Assembly: GCA_002049455.2 (NCBI GenBank)
Contig: KV918791.1
Span: 248,001-312,000 of the forward strand
Length of the DNA: 64,000 nucleotides
Direction: 5' to 3'
DNA from: Porphyra umbilicalis
Lineage: Eukaryota > Rhodophyta > Bangiophyceae > Bangiales > Bangiaceae
Below are positions 54,955 to 64,000 of this stretch, piece by piece. Below the pieces are notes generated by a model. It was given only the letters and a program-made list of their open reading frames with translations, was not told where the DNA came from and searched no databases. The position numbers and the translations under genes are program-made. The stretch's first letter is position 1; the number at the start of each line of letters is the position of its first letter.

Positions 54955-56097
54955 TTAGTCTCCCTCTGAGCCGTCGCCCAGCTCTTTGGCGACGCGTTCC
55001 AGCGTCTCGATGTTGTCCGCTTGGTTCAGAGCGTCATGGCGCTTGTTGCTCGGCGCCTTGTCCTGTTGCATGATCGACCTCATCATTTCGTCGTGCATGT
55101 CGCTCATCGTCCGCTTGTTCTTGCGACGCCGCTGCCAGGCCGGCACTATGTCGTCCGGAAGCAACCCTTCCCCCTCGTTAAAGGCGTAGCCCGCGGGCAC
55201 GGTTCGTTGAGTGAACTCGATGAGATCGGGGCTGTGATGGAACACGCACCAGGCGTACGCCACTGCATTGCGCATCAGCGACGACGTCTTGTTGGGGATG
55301 AACGAGTCAAAGTTGTTCACATTGTTCTTTGTAGCTGGCACCGATTGGCCACTTACGGTGTACTTGCGGTACGACTGGTCAAATACCCGGCGTACGTCCT
55401 TCCAATTCGCCTTGAGGAAGGCACTCGACCGCTCGCGCTTGTTGATGGCGGGGTTGATGTGCTGCAGCGAAGGGCAGATGAACTCGGGCCGCTCGGGCAG
55501 ATAGCCAGCGTCGTTGTATAGCGTGGCCACGTGGTCCACCCACGGCTTAGGACCGTCGCCGCCGTCCAGCTCCTGCCATGTGCGGTGGTCCTTTTCGGCT
55601 TCGAGCACCTTGAACACCACGGGGTAATCCATTGTCTTGAGCAGGCGTGCGAACTCCGGCAGGGTCATCGCCAGCTAGGGCGCGTCCGGCAGGGCCGGCA
55701 CCGAGTTGACACTGGATGAGCTGCTCACCGCTGCATAGCTGCCGTCCGTCTCGTACAACGAAGGGAGGGGAAACTTGTCGTGCTTTTCGCCATGGTAGAA
55801 GGATGAAAGTAGGCCGCGCAGCACCGGGGGCGTGAGTGTGGCCACCAGGCGGTCGGCCACCAGCGCCTTGGTCCCTGTGCAGGGCAGGGACGCCCCCTTA
55901 CACAAGTCTTTCAGGTTTTCCTTGTTGTAGCCGCTCATCAGCGCTTGTACAACCCATTTGGATGCGGTGGTGTCCACACTCCCGACGGGGGCATCTGCTG
56001 CACTAGTCTCCGTGGAGTCGTCAGCGGAGGGGGCCAAAGCAGCCTCGGGCACCTGGGGGGGGGGGAGGGGGTTTGCGGCTTGCATTGCGTTGTCCAT
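54955..56097 (-). pseudogene. SAP-domain protein with one in-frame stop
   Basis: ATG at 56097 opens 140 codons containing a SAP-type DNA-binding motif (MSGYNKENLKDLCKGASL, then TGTKALVADRL). A TAG at 55675-55677 follows. Two codons later, in the same frame, a 237-codon ORF begins (MTLPEFARLLKTMDYPVV, PSLQHINPAINKRERSSAFL, FDQSYRKYTVSGQSVPATKN, MRNAVAYAWCVFHHSPDL) and ends with an acidic, Lys-rich tail at 54955. Together they would be about 380 residues. The uninterrupted frame on both sides suggests a single gene broken by a CAG or TGG to TAG change. The second part is unrecognised. SAP domains usually bind AT-rich DNA. It may belong to a transposon or be a lineage-specific gene family. Confidence 0.55.
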
Positions 56098-56755
56098 GGT
56101 CCACGAACCGTATAATTCGGGGAGGGGGGGCCGTAGGCTGGGGAGCGGGGCGGGTGCACGCCACCGCGTGCAGCTCTCGGCTACGCGACGCTGTAGTTGG
56201 GAAGGAGACACTGCACGTCGTGCGGCCCAGAGTTACGAACACCAAGGCCGACGCGTGATGGGCGGACCTGAGCGCCTGTGGCGACCGCCGCCGTCGAGCT
56301 GCTTAGACCACAGACTCGAATGTCAGTGTGGAACGCTCCTAGGCGTGAAAACGTGGCAGGACACACCAATAACCATCAATTGAGGGGGCCACAAGGCTTG
56401 AAACACGTTTGGGACCGATTCACGGTCGCGAACTGTCCCGAACGCCTCTCTTGCGACGTGGCCTCGACTCGGATATTTGGCCAATGGGATGTCGATATGG
56501 CCGTTCAGCGTTCGGACGTTCGGGGCGTTCGGCGTGGTGTAGAATGACCCTGAGCGCCCATTGAGCGCCTGAAATGCGCCCAAAAAGAGCGGCGCCCTGG
56601 GCGCACTCAGCAGCCCTACCAGCCTGCGCCACGAGCGCAGCAAACCCGCCCACGCACAAGCTTTGTGACTCACAGCTGTGGAATCTTTCCACACACAGTA
56701 GCTGCTGGGCCTTCCGACTGACACTCTGACGCGCTCGCGCCGCGCCCTTCCACTT
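56098..56755. other. No supported gene
   Basis: 5' flank of the SAP gene, then unassigned DNA up to the mariner-type inverted end. Confidence 0.4.
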
Positions 56756-56775
56756 AAAGTCTATCCCGTTCTATT
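56756..56775 (+). repeat. Left inverted end of mariner-type element
   Basis: 20 bp, matching the complement of 59388-59407 with one mismatch. A related end lies at 7303. Confidence 0.65.
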
Positions 56776-57487
56776 GAACCTCTGAGAATAGGAATTATTT
56801 TGACTCGCTACAGCTCGGCCGCATTGACAGCTTTTTGCAAGCGGATTTCTCGTGCGCAATAGAGACCCACTCGACTTCCTTATTCCAGAAAATGGGACGC
56901 ATAGGCATTCGAGAAGCGTCTCATCGTCGTGCCTGAACACAGCACAATACTGTCTCTGGCGGCTTTTTGCCGTCCCTACCCGACAAGAAAAGGCACAAAC
57001 CAGGAATTTGGCCTCCAGCCGATGTCCCGATATCCTGTCGAGTCGTACTGGCCAGTGGTCGCGGTATTCCAGCTGACATGAAGGTCTGCAGAGGCCTGCC
57101 AAGACGGTCGTAGCAAAGAAGCGCAAAAATCTTGCAACGATTGAAATTCATCCATCCGAACTGTGGGACTACTTTGAAGATTTCTTGATCCGCCGAGTGC
57201 GCGTTGTTGATCCGAGGTCGGCGAGCGTGGGCAATCAGGCGCTTCGCGCGCGCGCGCTTTTTTTGCCCCAGCCTTGCACACTGCGGGCTGCTGTGGCTGA
57301 CTGAGCCCGTGCGCTGCGCCTCGCGCCACGGCCGCCCCCGACTGTGTCATGCCCTTCTGGTTCCCCGCGCGCCCCTCCGCCCCACACCTTCTCCCAGCGC
57401 CCTTCCCCTCCACGCCCCCGTGCACCCCCGACCCCCCATCTGCTCGCGCCTGAGTGCTCTGGGTGTTGCCTTGCGCAGTGAGTCGCA

Positions 57488-58933
57488 ATGCCGACCACGC
57501 GTGCGGTCGCGCGGAAGCCGCGCACGCGCGTGCGCGCGGTGCGCCGCATCATATGGAAGGTTGTGCTTCTTGTTGGCAGGCTGCGTGCCTTTTTCACCTC
57601 AGAACGTGATAACCATTCCGCAGAGATGCTAGAGCAGCCCGTCGACCGCACGGCGGCGGCGACTGGGCTGAGCCGCAGCACAGTTATCCGCATCGCGAAC
57701 GGGGAGTATGCCGATACTCGACCCTTGTCGGGGAAGCGGGAGCGTCTTGTGAGTAAGCGTCGCGTTCCTGCCTCTGGGCTTTCGCGCGTGCGCGAGACTG
57801 TGCACACCCAGTACGTATATAAGACAGTTCCCACATTAGACAGCACCCTCGCACTATTGAAGGAAGGGGCAGGTGAGGGCGACGACCTCTCCGACTACAA
57901 GTGGTCTCGATCAACGCTTCACAGAGGAATGATGGACCTGGGGTTCAACTTTACACGGGGCCCCAACCAATATGATGTGGCTCGCGAGAAGCAGTCTATC
58001 GTCAAGCAACGCGAGAAATTCATCAAGAAGATGCGGGAGTATCGTGCAGACGAGCGCACTATCTTCTACACCGACGAGACCTGGGCGAACAAGAACATGA
58101 CGCCGGGGCGGATTTGGACGGACAAGTTGTCACGCGCTCGCATAAACGTGCCATCTGGAAAGGGAGCACAGATCATCATTACGCATGTCGGGTCACGCAA
58201 GACAGGCCTCGTGCCAGGTACAAGTCTCGTCTTCAAGGGCAAGAAAAAGACGGGCGACTACCACGGCGAAATGAACTCGGCGGTGTGGCTCAAGTGGCCT
58301 CAAGACCGAGTGCTTCATGAGATTGGCGGTGGGGTGCTTGTCGTCGACTGAGCTCCCTACCATATGAAGCTGACCGAGGAATCCCGACCGGCTAATTCAT
58401 CGATGTAGAAGAACCAACTGGCTGATTGGCTCGAGGAGCACGACTCGGCACCGACCACCTGGCCGCCTACGTGGCGCCAAGCCAAGACCGTGGCGCAAAT
58501 GCGCGCCCAGGCCGCCAAGCATCGCCCGACACCACGCTACTTGGTGCAAGACTTGGCGGAGGAGTTTGACGTCTCAATCATCTTCTCTCCTGTGGCTCAC
58601 CCAGAACTCAACCCAATTGAGATGGTGTGGGGCACCGTGAAGGATGCTCTGCGATAAGCCAGCGTCACTTTCAACCTTACGCGTCTCCAGGAGCTGGTCG
58701 ACGTGGAGTTCAACGAGATGTCGGCAGCGATCTGGGCGAAGTACGAGGACCACGCTATCAGCATGGAGGACTACTACATGGACATGGCCGCCATGAGGGC
58801 GGAGGAGGAGGACCGTGCCGATGAGATGGACATTGAGCTGGAGGACGCTGAGGCGGACGGTGTGAACGGTTGTAGCTCCAGTGAGGAGGATGGGGAGGAT
58901 GAGGGGGACGAGGATGAGGAGGACGTGGAGTGA
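57488..58933 (+). pseudogene. Tc1/mariner-type transposase (DDE_3), three stops
   Basis: ATG at 57488. An N-terminal helix-turn-helix (TAAATGLSRSTVIRIANGEY) is followed by WSRSTLHRGMMDLGF. The catalytic core shows first Asp in IFYTDETWANKNM (Asp codon at 58072), second in LVVD, stop, APYH near 58.35 kb, and third acidic residue in PELNPIEMVWGTVKDAL near 58.62 kb. The tail is strongly acidic (SSSEEDGEDEGDEDEED). In-frame stops: TGA 58349-58351 just after the second catalytic Asp, TAG 58406-58408 and TAA 58655-58657. All three sit in an otherwise uninterrupted frame and each fits a CGA, CAG or CAA to stop change. Confidence 0.85.
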
Positions 58934-59387
58934 ATGCGACTTTGTCAGCGTGGGCATGCTTTGATTTGGGCGTTGACAGAGAAATGTTTTGAGGGAGTCA
59001 CAGATTTGAGCATGTCAAGACGGCTTGCTTGGCGCCAGCGCTTCAATTTATGATGCGGGGCGCTTCCGGCATCGAAGATCCTTGGATGTGGTCGCGCGAG
59101 CATCGCGTGTTGATCTCTTGTCTCTTTGAATCTGAGTAAAGTAGCCCCTCAAGTTGGGATCAAGTTCGAATCGGATTCGACCAAATCTGAGATGGTCCGG
59201 AACGGACGGTATCGGTGTGACCAGATCGATGCCGCCGGAGGTGTACACACCACAGCGGCCGATGAACTGCGCTTCTCAACGTGATTTTTGGTGTGCTCAC
59301 GCGGAACCCGTCATCGAAGGTTACTACAAAGTTTGAAACCGTTTGGAGCAAGCACGCCAACGATAGACTCCAAAACACCAGGTGTCT
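58934..59387. other. 3' part of mariner-type element, no further gene
   Basis: 3' UTR and subterminal DNA of the transposon. No second ORF is supported. Confidence 0.45.
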
Positions 59388-59407
59388 AATAGAATGGGAT
59401 AGACTTT
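59388..59407 (-). repeat. Right inverted end of mariner-type element
   Basis: AATAGAATGGGATAGACTTT, complement of the left end with one mismatch. A GC island starts about 25 bp beyond it. Confidence 0.65.
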
Positions 59408-59429
59408 TGTTGCTTTAGGCGGACGAGAC

Positions 59430-60660
59430 GCCGCGTGGCAGCGGTGCGAAGGGCGCGCCTTCTTGAACCAGTTGTCGTCGGCCGCCTCTCGCACTCGTCT
59501 GCTACGCAGCCGCAGCTGTCCTCTGCTACCGCGCCGCCCTCTGCCGCCGTGTGCTCCTCTCGCTCTCCCCTCCCCCCCTACATCACCCGTCCCCGTTGTC
59601 TTCCCCCCCATCACCACTCCCCCCGCCTCGACCAGGCTATGGCGCGCCCCCGCCGCAAAGCGACCCCCCCTTGTCGCGACCCCCCCCCGCCTCCACCGCC
59701 CGCCTCCGTGACTTGAGCATTCATTTTCGGTGGCCCCCGTTGCCACCGTCCCGACTGGGAAGTCCCCACCCCCCGCGCCGCCACCCCGTACGCACACAAC
59801 ACGCCAACGCAGCCACACGCGACCGGCGGCCGCGCCCTCGTCCACGGTACAGACGCCGTCCGAGGCACGCCGTCGACGCCGGCACGGCGACCGCCCTCGG
59901 CTCGGCGGCAGCGCACGATACGCGACGCCCGCGCCGCCGCCGCCTCTGCGGCGGCCACCACCCCCCGCGCCCGTCTCCTGTGGCGGCGCCCGTCCCCCAC
60001 CGACGCGGCGGCGGCGGCGGAGGTGGCCACTGCGGCCGCCGCTGTCGGCGGCTGGGTGCGGCCCCCACCGCCGCCGCGGGCGCGGCGAGCGCGCCGCCCA
60101 GCGCCCGACGCTGCGCGCGCGCAGCGTCGCCACAGAGCCCCCGCCCGCTCGGTCGCCATTGCCGCCCCGTGTGCGCCGCGCCCGCCCGCCACGACGGGCG
60201 GCGGCCGGCCGACGGCGGGTCGCGTCGACCGACGCGGACCCGCGGAGCAGCCCAACAGGTCTACGCGCCGACCGGCGCCGCCACACCGCGTGCCGCCGGT
60301 GGGCCGCCGGTTGGGGGACCGGCGCGCTGGTAGCGGCGGGCGCGCGCGGCGGCGGGCCGGGCGCGGGCGCCGGCGCCAAGACGACACCCGACGGCCGCGG
60401 GCGCCGCGTGGCGGTGCGCACCGCCCGCGCGCGCGGGAACCGAGGCGGCGGCATGCGCATGCCGCCATCTCGGTTCCCGGGCCGTACGGCCAGGGAGGTC
60501 GTCGGGTGCTGTGGCGTTGGCGGGCGCTGCCGGCGCGGCGGGAGGCCGTTTGGGTTGCGAGGGGGGGGGGGGGGGAAGAGGACGGCTTGGCAACCGGAAA
60601 GGTCTGCACCAGATCGCGATGACGAGCGGACTTGGAGCGACTGGGTGCACAGCAAGATGG
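59430..60660. repeat. GC-rich low-complexity island
   Basis: CGG/CCG-rich sequence with a 15-G run near 60560-60574. Frames of 200-460 codons are open on both strands and are composition artefacts. It contains a 46-bp palindrome. Confidence 0.6.
60434..60479. repeat. 46-bp near-perfect palindrome
   Basis: Two 23-bp arms meet with no spacer at GCATGC|GCATGC and have two mismatched pairs. The outer ends read CGGGAACCGAG and CTCGGTTCCCG. It would extrude as a cruciform or fold as a hairpin RNA. Confidence 0.85.
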
Positions 60661-61286
60661 AGCCGCTTCCTTAAATAATTCTGACCCTAAAATAGAATTT
60701 TCCGAAGGACAATTCACGGGATTGACCTCGATCAGTTGCCGGATTGTCGACAGCAGATGTTTGGGCGGACACGAAGACTGTCTCAGGTTGTGTTTGGGAC
60801 TATCCAGACGATGGTCATGAGGAATTACCTGGATGGATCGGCTCGCCCTGATCCTCAGACACACGTGAGATGGCCCAGCAGATAGTTTTTGGAGGTGTTC
60901 CTCGGAACTAACTTCAACCAATCGGCAAACGGTCCGTCGGACCGTTCGACGGACAGCTCCTGGGACGGTTCGTCGAAGTTGTCTGCTGGAAATGTTGGGC
61001 AAGATGTTTTAGGAGTGCGGTCCTGAACCCATTCAGGTGGGCCCCTTGGATGACGATGAACTCGTTTGCTCAGGCGCACATCCTGCGAATACGTGTAATC
61101 ATAAAAGATTCCTGGCATCACACGGGTCCGAGAGTTCCCTCGCTTCATATGTAAGCAATCGCTTGCAGTGCTCTTGCCCATGTCTGCTCTCTGTCCCTCC
61201 TTCCGCACCAGGAGGTCAGCCCGTCCGCGGTCCGGCTTCTGGCACCGTCAGGGAGAGCACCCGTCGTCTTGATCGGAGCTACGGAC
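60661..61286. other. No supported gene; 5' flank of next gene
   Basis: Moderately AT-rich sequence ahead of the ATG at 61287. Short inverted words occur near 60930-60965 (GGTCCGTCGGACC). No promoter element was identified. Confidence 0.4.
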
Positions 61287-64000
61287 ATGAACGGATCAAA
61301 GAGACGCAAGCGTGGACCTCGTGCGTCGTCGTACTTTTGCTTTGAGGTTGACGACCCTGTGCCTGTGCCTCGTCACTCGGTGGGACAAGCGTCTGCTGAT
61401 GTGAGCGCCCCTGCAGGCTCACGCGCTTCGCTGCCTCACGCTGGTGGCGGCGCTGAGATTAGTGGATCGAGTTCTGGGAGTGACGATGACTGGGAACAGG
61501 ATATCCGTCACGTGCACCCTCTCATGGTTCCTCCCGTGCTTCCTTCACGCGGTGGTGACGTGGACGTAGACGAAAGCGGGAGTAGTCCATCCGCATCAAC
61601 GACCGACACAGAGTTCTCCAGTATGTCAGAGGAGGACGGCGTAAACTTTTCTTCTCGACGGGAGCTACTCTGCTACGGGTATCTGTATGGACGTGCACGG
61701 TTGTCAACAAGACAGTACGACATTATGCGTAGCGTAGAGAACTCTTTCTGGTCCGCAGAGAGATGGCCATCCAGATGGCGTCTGCAGCAAGTGAGAAGAA
61801 AGCTCCTGCTCGCAGCCGCACCTGTGAAGAAGCAGATTACATCCAGGCAGTTCCCGTCGGGCAAAGGAAAGTCACCAAGGACGCTTCCTGACGTTGTCAT
61901 TCCGTACACAACGTTTTCAGAACATGTGAGGCGAGACTTCACCGACTCTTTGACAGCCGCCATATTTCATCATGAGGGTGACGCATTGGTTGGGACAACA
62001 GATAGCCCAACAGAGTTCTTCCAGATAGTTGCGGCGACCGATCCTGGGCGCTATAACTTTCGGCGTCAGATTAGGCTGGAAGGCAGAATCTACGCAATCG
62101 GAGACATTGTCAGTATGGCAATATCGGCGTCGGTGAGGCTCAAGGCCGTGCTACAGAGTACGGAGTTAGCAACAGACGGCGAAGTGTCTTTGTCACCATC
62201 AGAGTATGCCTCCGGTGACGCTCTGCGGGTCGGAGACTTGACTGCCACGCTTCTGCTGACAGCAGACTCGGCTCGACCGGCGCTGTTACCCTCATGCTTG
62301 ACGGGAAACGGGACTTTTACGGCGCGATTCACCAGGTGCGGGACCATACATGCGATGCGCGTTCTGGGTTGCCAGCGGGGAGCGCTTACAGCTTGGAACG
62401 CTGTATCCTCCGTATCTAGTATGAAGGTGGACGTGGCTGTTGTCAGGGAAGGAGCGCAGCTCGTGCCGAAGGATCCGTACAAGATCTATGTCTCGTGATA
62501 TGGAGACCAGTACGGCACCATGAAGCGTCGACGGGGTGATGTTGAGGGGCACTACGGTGCATACACATCTGTCTCACTTGCTCTCAGGAGTTCCACTGTG
62601 CGTCCGCTGTTTTATCTTTCGCCTGGCGCTGCTTGTGCGCCATTGATAGCCGCCGTAGTCAAGGACCTATGCCACGCCTCCAAAACTGGGATCACAGTGT
62701 ATGACGCTTTTACCCGGAGAAATGCACTGGTGCACATCTATCCTGCCGCCGGCATCTTCGACTCCCCAATGGCGGCGAAGCTTTCCAACACAATTGGCGC
62801 TACGGGTGTGGAGCACTGTAGTAGTTGCGACATTGTCGGTCTAAAAACGACTTCCGAAAGAAAGGACCGCGCGATGAGCAGCGCGACGGTTTTTGACGTC
62901 AGAGACGCACGGTATGCTCGCTTCCAAGAACGTACTGTTGCTGTACAGCTCGCGGTCGTTGGTGCTGGCCTGAGTTCTGAGGGAACCATCAAAGCAGCGC
63001 TCTTGCTGAACGGGATTCAGAAAGGTCCTGGTGACCAGTTCAAGGGTTTGGCCGAGGCCCGCGGGGCGGGGTCTTTCGACGTCCACGAGCACGTCGTAGT
63101 GGCGCCATCCCATCTGATATTCTTCAACCTAGCCAGCCCGCTCCTTCAACAGGTGTACAATGCGCTGTCAATCCTCCAAAGGGACGAATTTGTGATGAAA
63201 ATGCGTTCGTGTTCCCAGCATATGCCCCGACATACCGTCCTCAAGGCGTTTGAGCCAGAGAAGATGGGTGGCACGACGTTGTCCATGTCCGACTATGCTG
63301 TTATTCTCACTATTGCTCCGACAGTGCTGGATGACATGCACTCTCGAGCGGTGCTACCAACGCTGGCAGCGTCTGTTCTTGTGGCGCTCAAAGCTTTACG
63401 TGCCTTTACGAACACGCTGTTCTTCCACCCAACAATTCGGAACGATGGGGAACATGCCGTCCGCAACAAGCCAACCGTTCAAACGCTACAGCTGTTGGGA
63501 TGTGCTCTGCTGACCGAGTTCGGCTCCCTCACAAGGAAAGGGATCAATTGGGAAAAGCCAAGCGTGCACAGACTCCTCGAGCTTCTCTATCGGACCCTGC
63601 CGCTGGTGCAAATTGGGCCAGCCATATGCGAGCTGCTCTTCGAGAAGTTCCACCAATTCTCAAAGAGAGAAATCGCGCGGAGCAACAGTCAAGATCCTGC
63701 TGGCTTCTCAATGCAGAGATGGCGGGATGTTGAGGTTCTCTCCAGGGTCGTTGCTGCTCCTGAGAAGCACGGAATTCCACAGGAGTGGTTAAGAGATCCT
63801 GACGGACATGAAACTGAAGCTGTGCTTCAGCACAAGCTCGGATTTGGCTCTTGGTTTCCGGACAAGCGTACCGAGGCATGGTCGACACGAGGAGCGAAGC
63901 AGTGTTCGCATGTCGGCGCTTTATGGACCGAACACGCTGCTGGCAGGGTATTGAGCTTCTGGAAGAGTGCGAAGAGCAACCGTCATCTCTTCAAAGTGCA
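61287..64000 (+). pseudogene. Large transposase-like protein, one stop, runs off window
   Basis: ATG at 61287 opens 403 codons to TGA (62496-62498). The same frame then stays open to the end of the window (about 500 more codons) with no other stop. The first part has a basic start (GSKRRKRGPRASSY), an acidic Ser-rich linker (SGSDDDWEQD), then YGRARLSTRQYDIMRSVENS, FRRQIRLEGRIYAIGDIVSM. Just after the stop comes YGDQYGTMKRRRGDVEGHYG, which resembles the WGD-type first catalytic block of KDZ/CACTA-related transposases, then EHCSSCDIVG (Cys pair) and a long helical region (FNLASPLLQQVYNALSI, CALLTEFGSLTRKGINWEK). The stop may replace a Trp or Arg codon. Family assignment is tentative and the 3' end is missing. 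Confidence 0.5.

Larger units (their letters stand above)
56756..59407 (+). mobile_element. Tc1/mariner-type DNA transposon
   Basis: Inverted ends of 20 bp (AAAGTCTATCCCGTTCTATT at 56756-56775 and its complement at 59388-59407, one mismatch) enclose a DDE_3-type transposase gene. Element length is about 2.65 kb. The expected TA duplication is not clear on both sides, so the true ends could be a base or two away. The transposase is broken, so this copy is dead or depends on a relative. Confidence 0.65.

Noticed and set aside
59324-61002. 443- and 463-codon minus-strand ORFs over the 59.4-60.7 kb island
   Set aside because: Low-complexity Arg/Ala/Gly sequence, with competing open frames on the other strand.
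37010-62498. Stop-codon reassignment as explanation for the many in-frame stops
   Set aside because: All three stop codons appear in-frame, and undamaged genes (Harbinger transposase, copia pol, kinase-like) use none internally.

Overview
The window looks like nuclear DNA of a GC-rich eukaryote. It has no operons, tRNA or rRNA genes that I can see. Most recognisable coding sequence belongs to transposable elements: one Ty1/copia and one Ty3/gypsy LTR retrotransposon, a PIF/Harbinger element, a Tc1/mariner-type element, and CACTA/KDZ-like DNA transposons of the kind met in fungi and algae. Very GC-rich low-complexity islands with long poly(C)/poly(G) runs fit a compact GC-rich algal genome; a bangiophyte red alga (Porphyra/Pyropia type) is my best guess. 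This rests on general resemblance, not on a marker gene.

Layout. 1-2.6 kb: an atypical protein-kinase-like gene. 2.85-2.98 kb: a near-perfect 62-bp-arm hairpin. 3.1-6.4 kb: a GC-extreme, frame-broken WD40-like gene on the minus strand, preceded by a clean 199-residue ORF of unknown function. 6.4-9.4 kb: GC islands and unassigned DNA. 9.4-17.3 kb: an apparently undamaged PIF/Harbinger transposon with a SANT/Myb-like protein (+), a DDE transposase (-), a third low-complexity ORF (+) and TGGCC-rich end repeats. 19.4-20.3 kb: unknown gene pieces. 21.2-23.6 kb: a decayed CACTA/tnp2-like transposase. 27.0-32.5 kb: a copia element with 367-bp LTRs and a 5-bp target duplication, whose integrase core is deleted. 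33.1-44.5 kb: a GC island split by a 9.6-kb Ty3/gypsy chromovirus with about 395-bp LTRs. Its gag and pol carry eight stop codons, yet it holds a long ORF on the opposite strand. 46.4-49.2 kb: a decayed transposase of unnamed type. 50.2-51.9 kb: an unknown 550-residue coding region. 52.3-54.1 kb: a 1.74-kb foldback element with about 720-bp inverted arms. 55.0-56.1 kb: a SAP-domain gene broken by one stop. 56.8-59.4 kb: a mariner-type element with 20-bp inverted ends. 59.4-60.7 kb: another GC island. 61.3 kb to the right edge: a long transposase-like coding region leaving the window.

The thread joining the region is decay. Many in-frame stops are single TGA, TAG or TAA codons in otherwise uninterrupted frames, and nearly all can be explained by C:G to T:A transitions; two replace tryptophans conserved in Ty3 pol. 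This suggests methylated-cytosine deamination or a RIP-like process. The Harbinger element carries no such stops and may be younger or still competent. Coordinates of LTRs, repeats and stops were read by eye; family assignments come from recognised motifs, with no database search.
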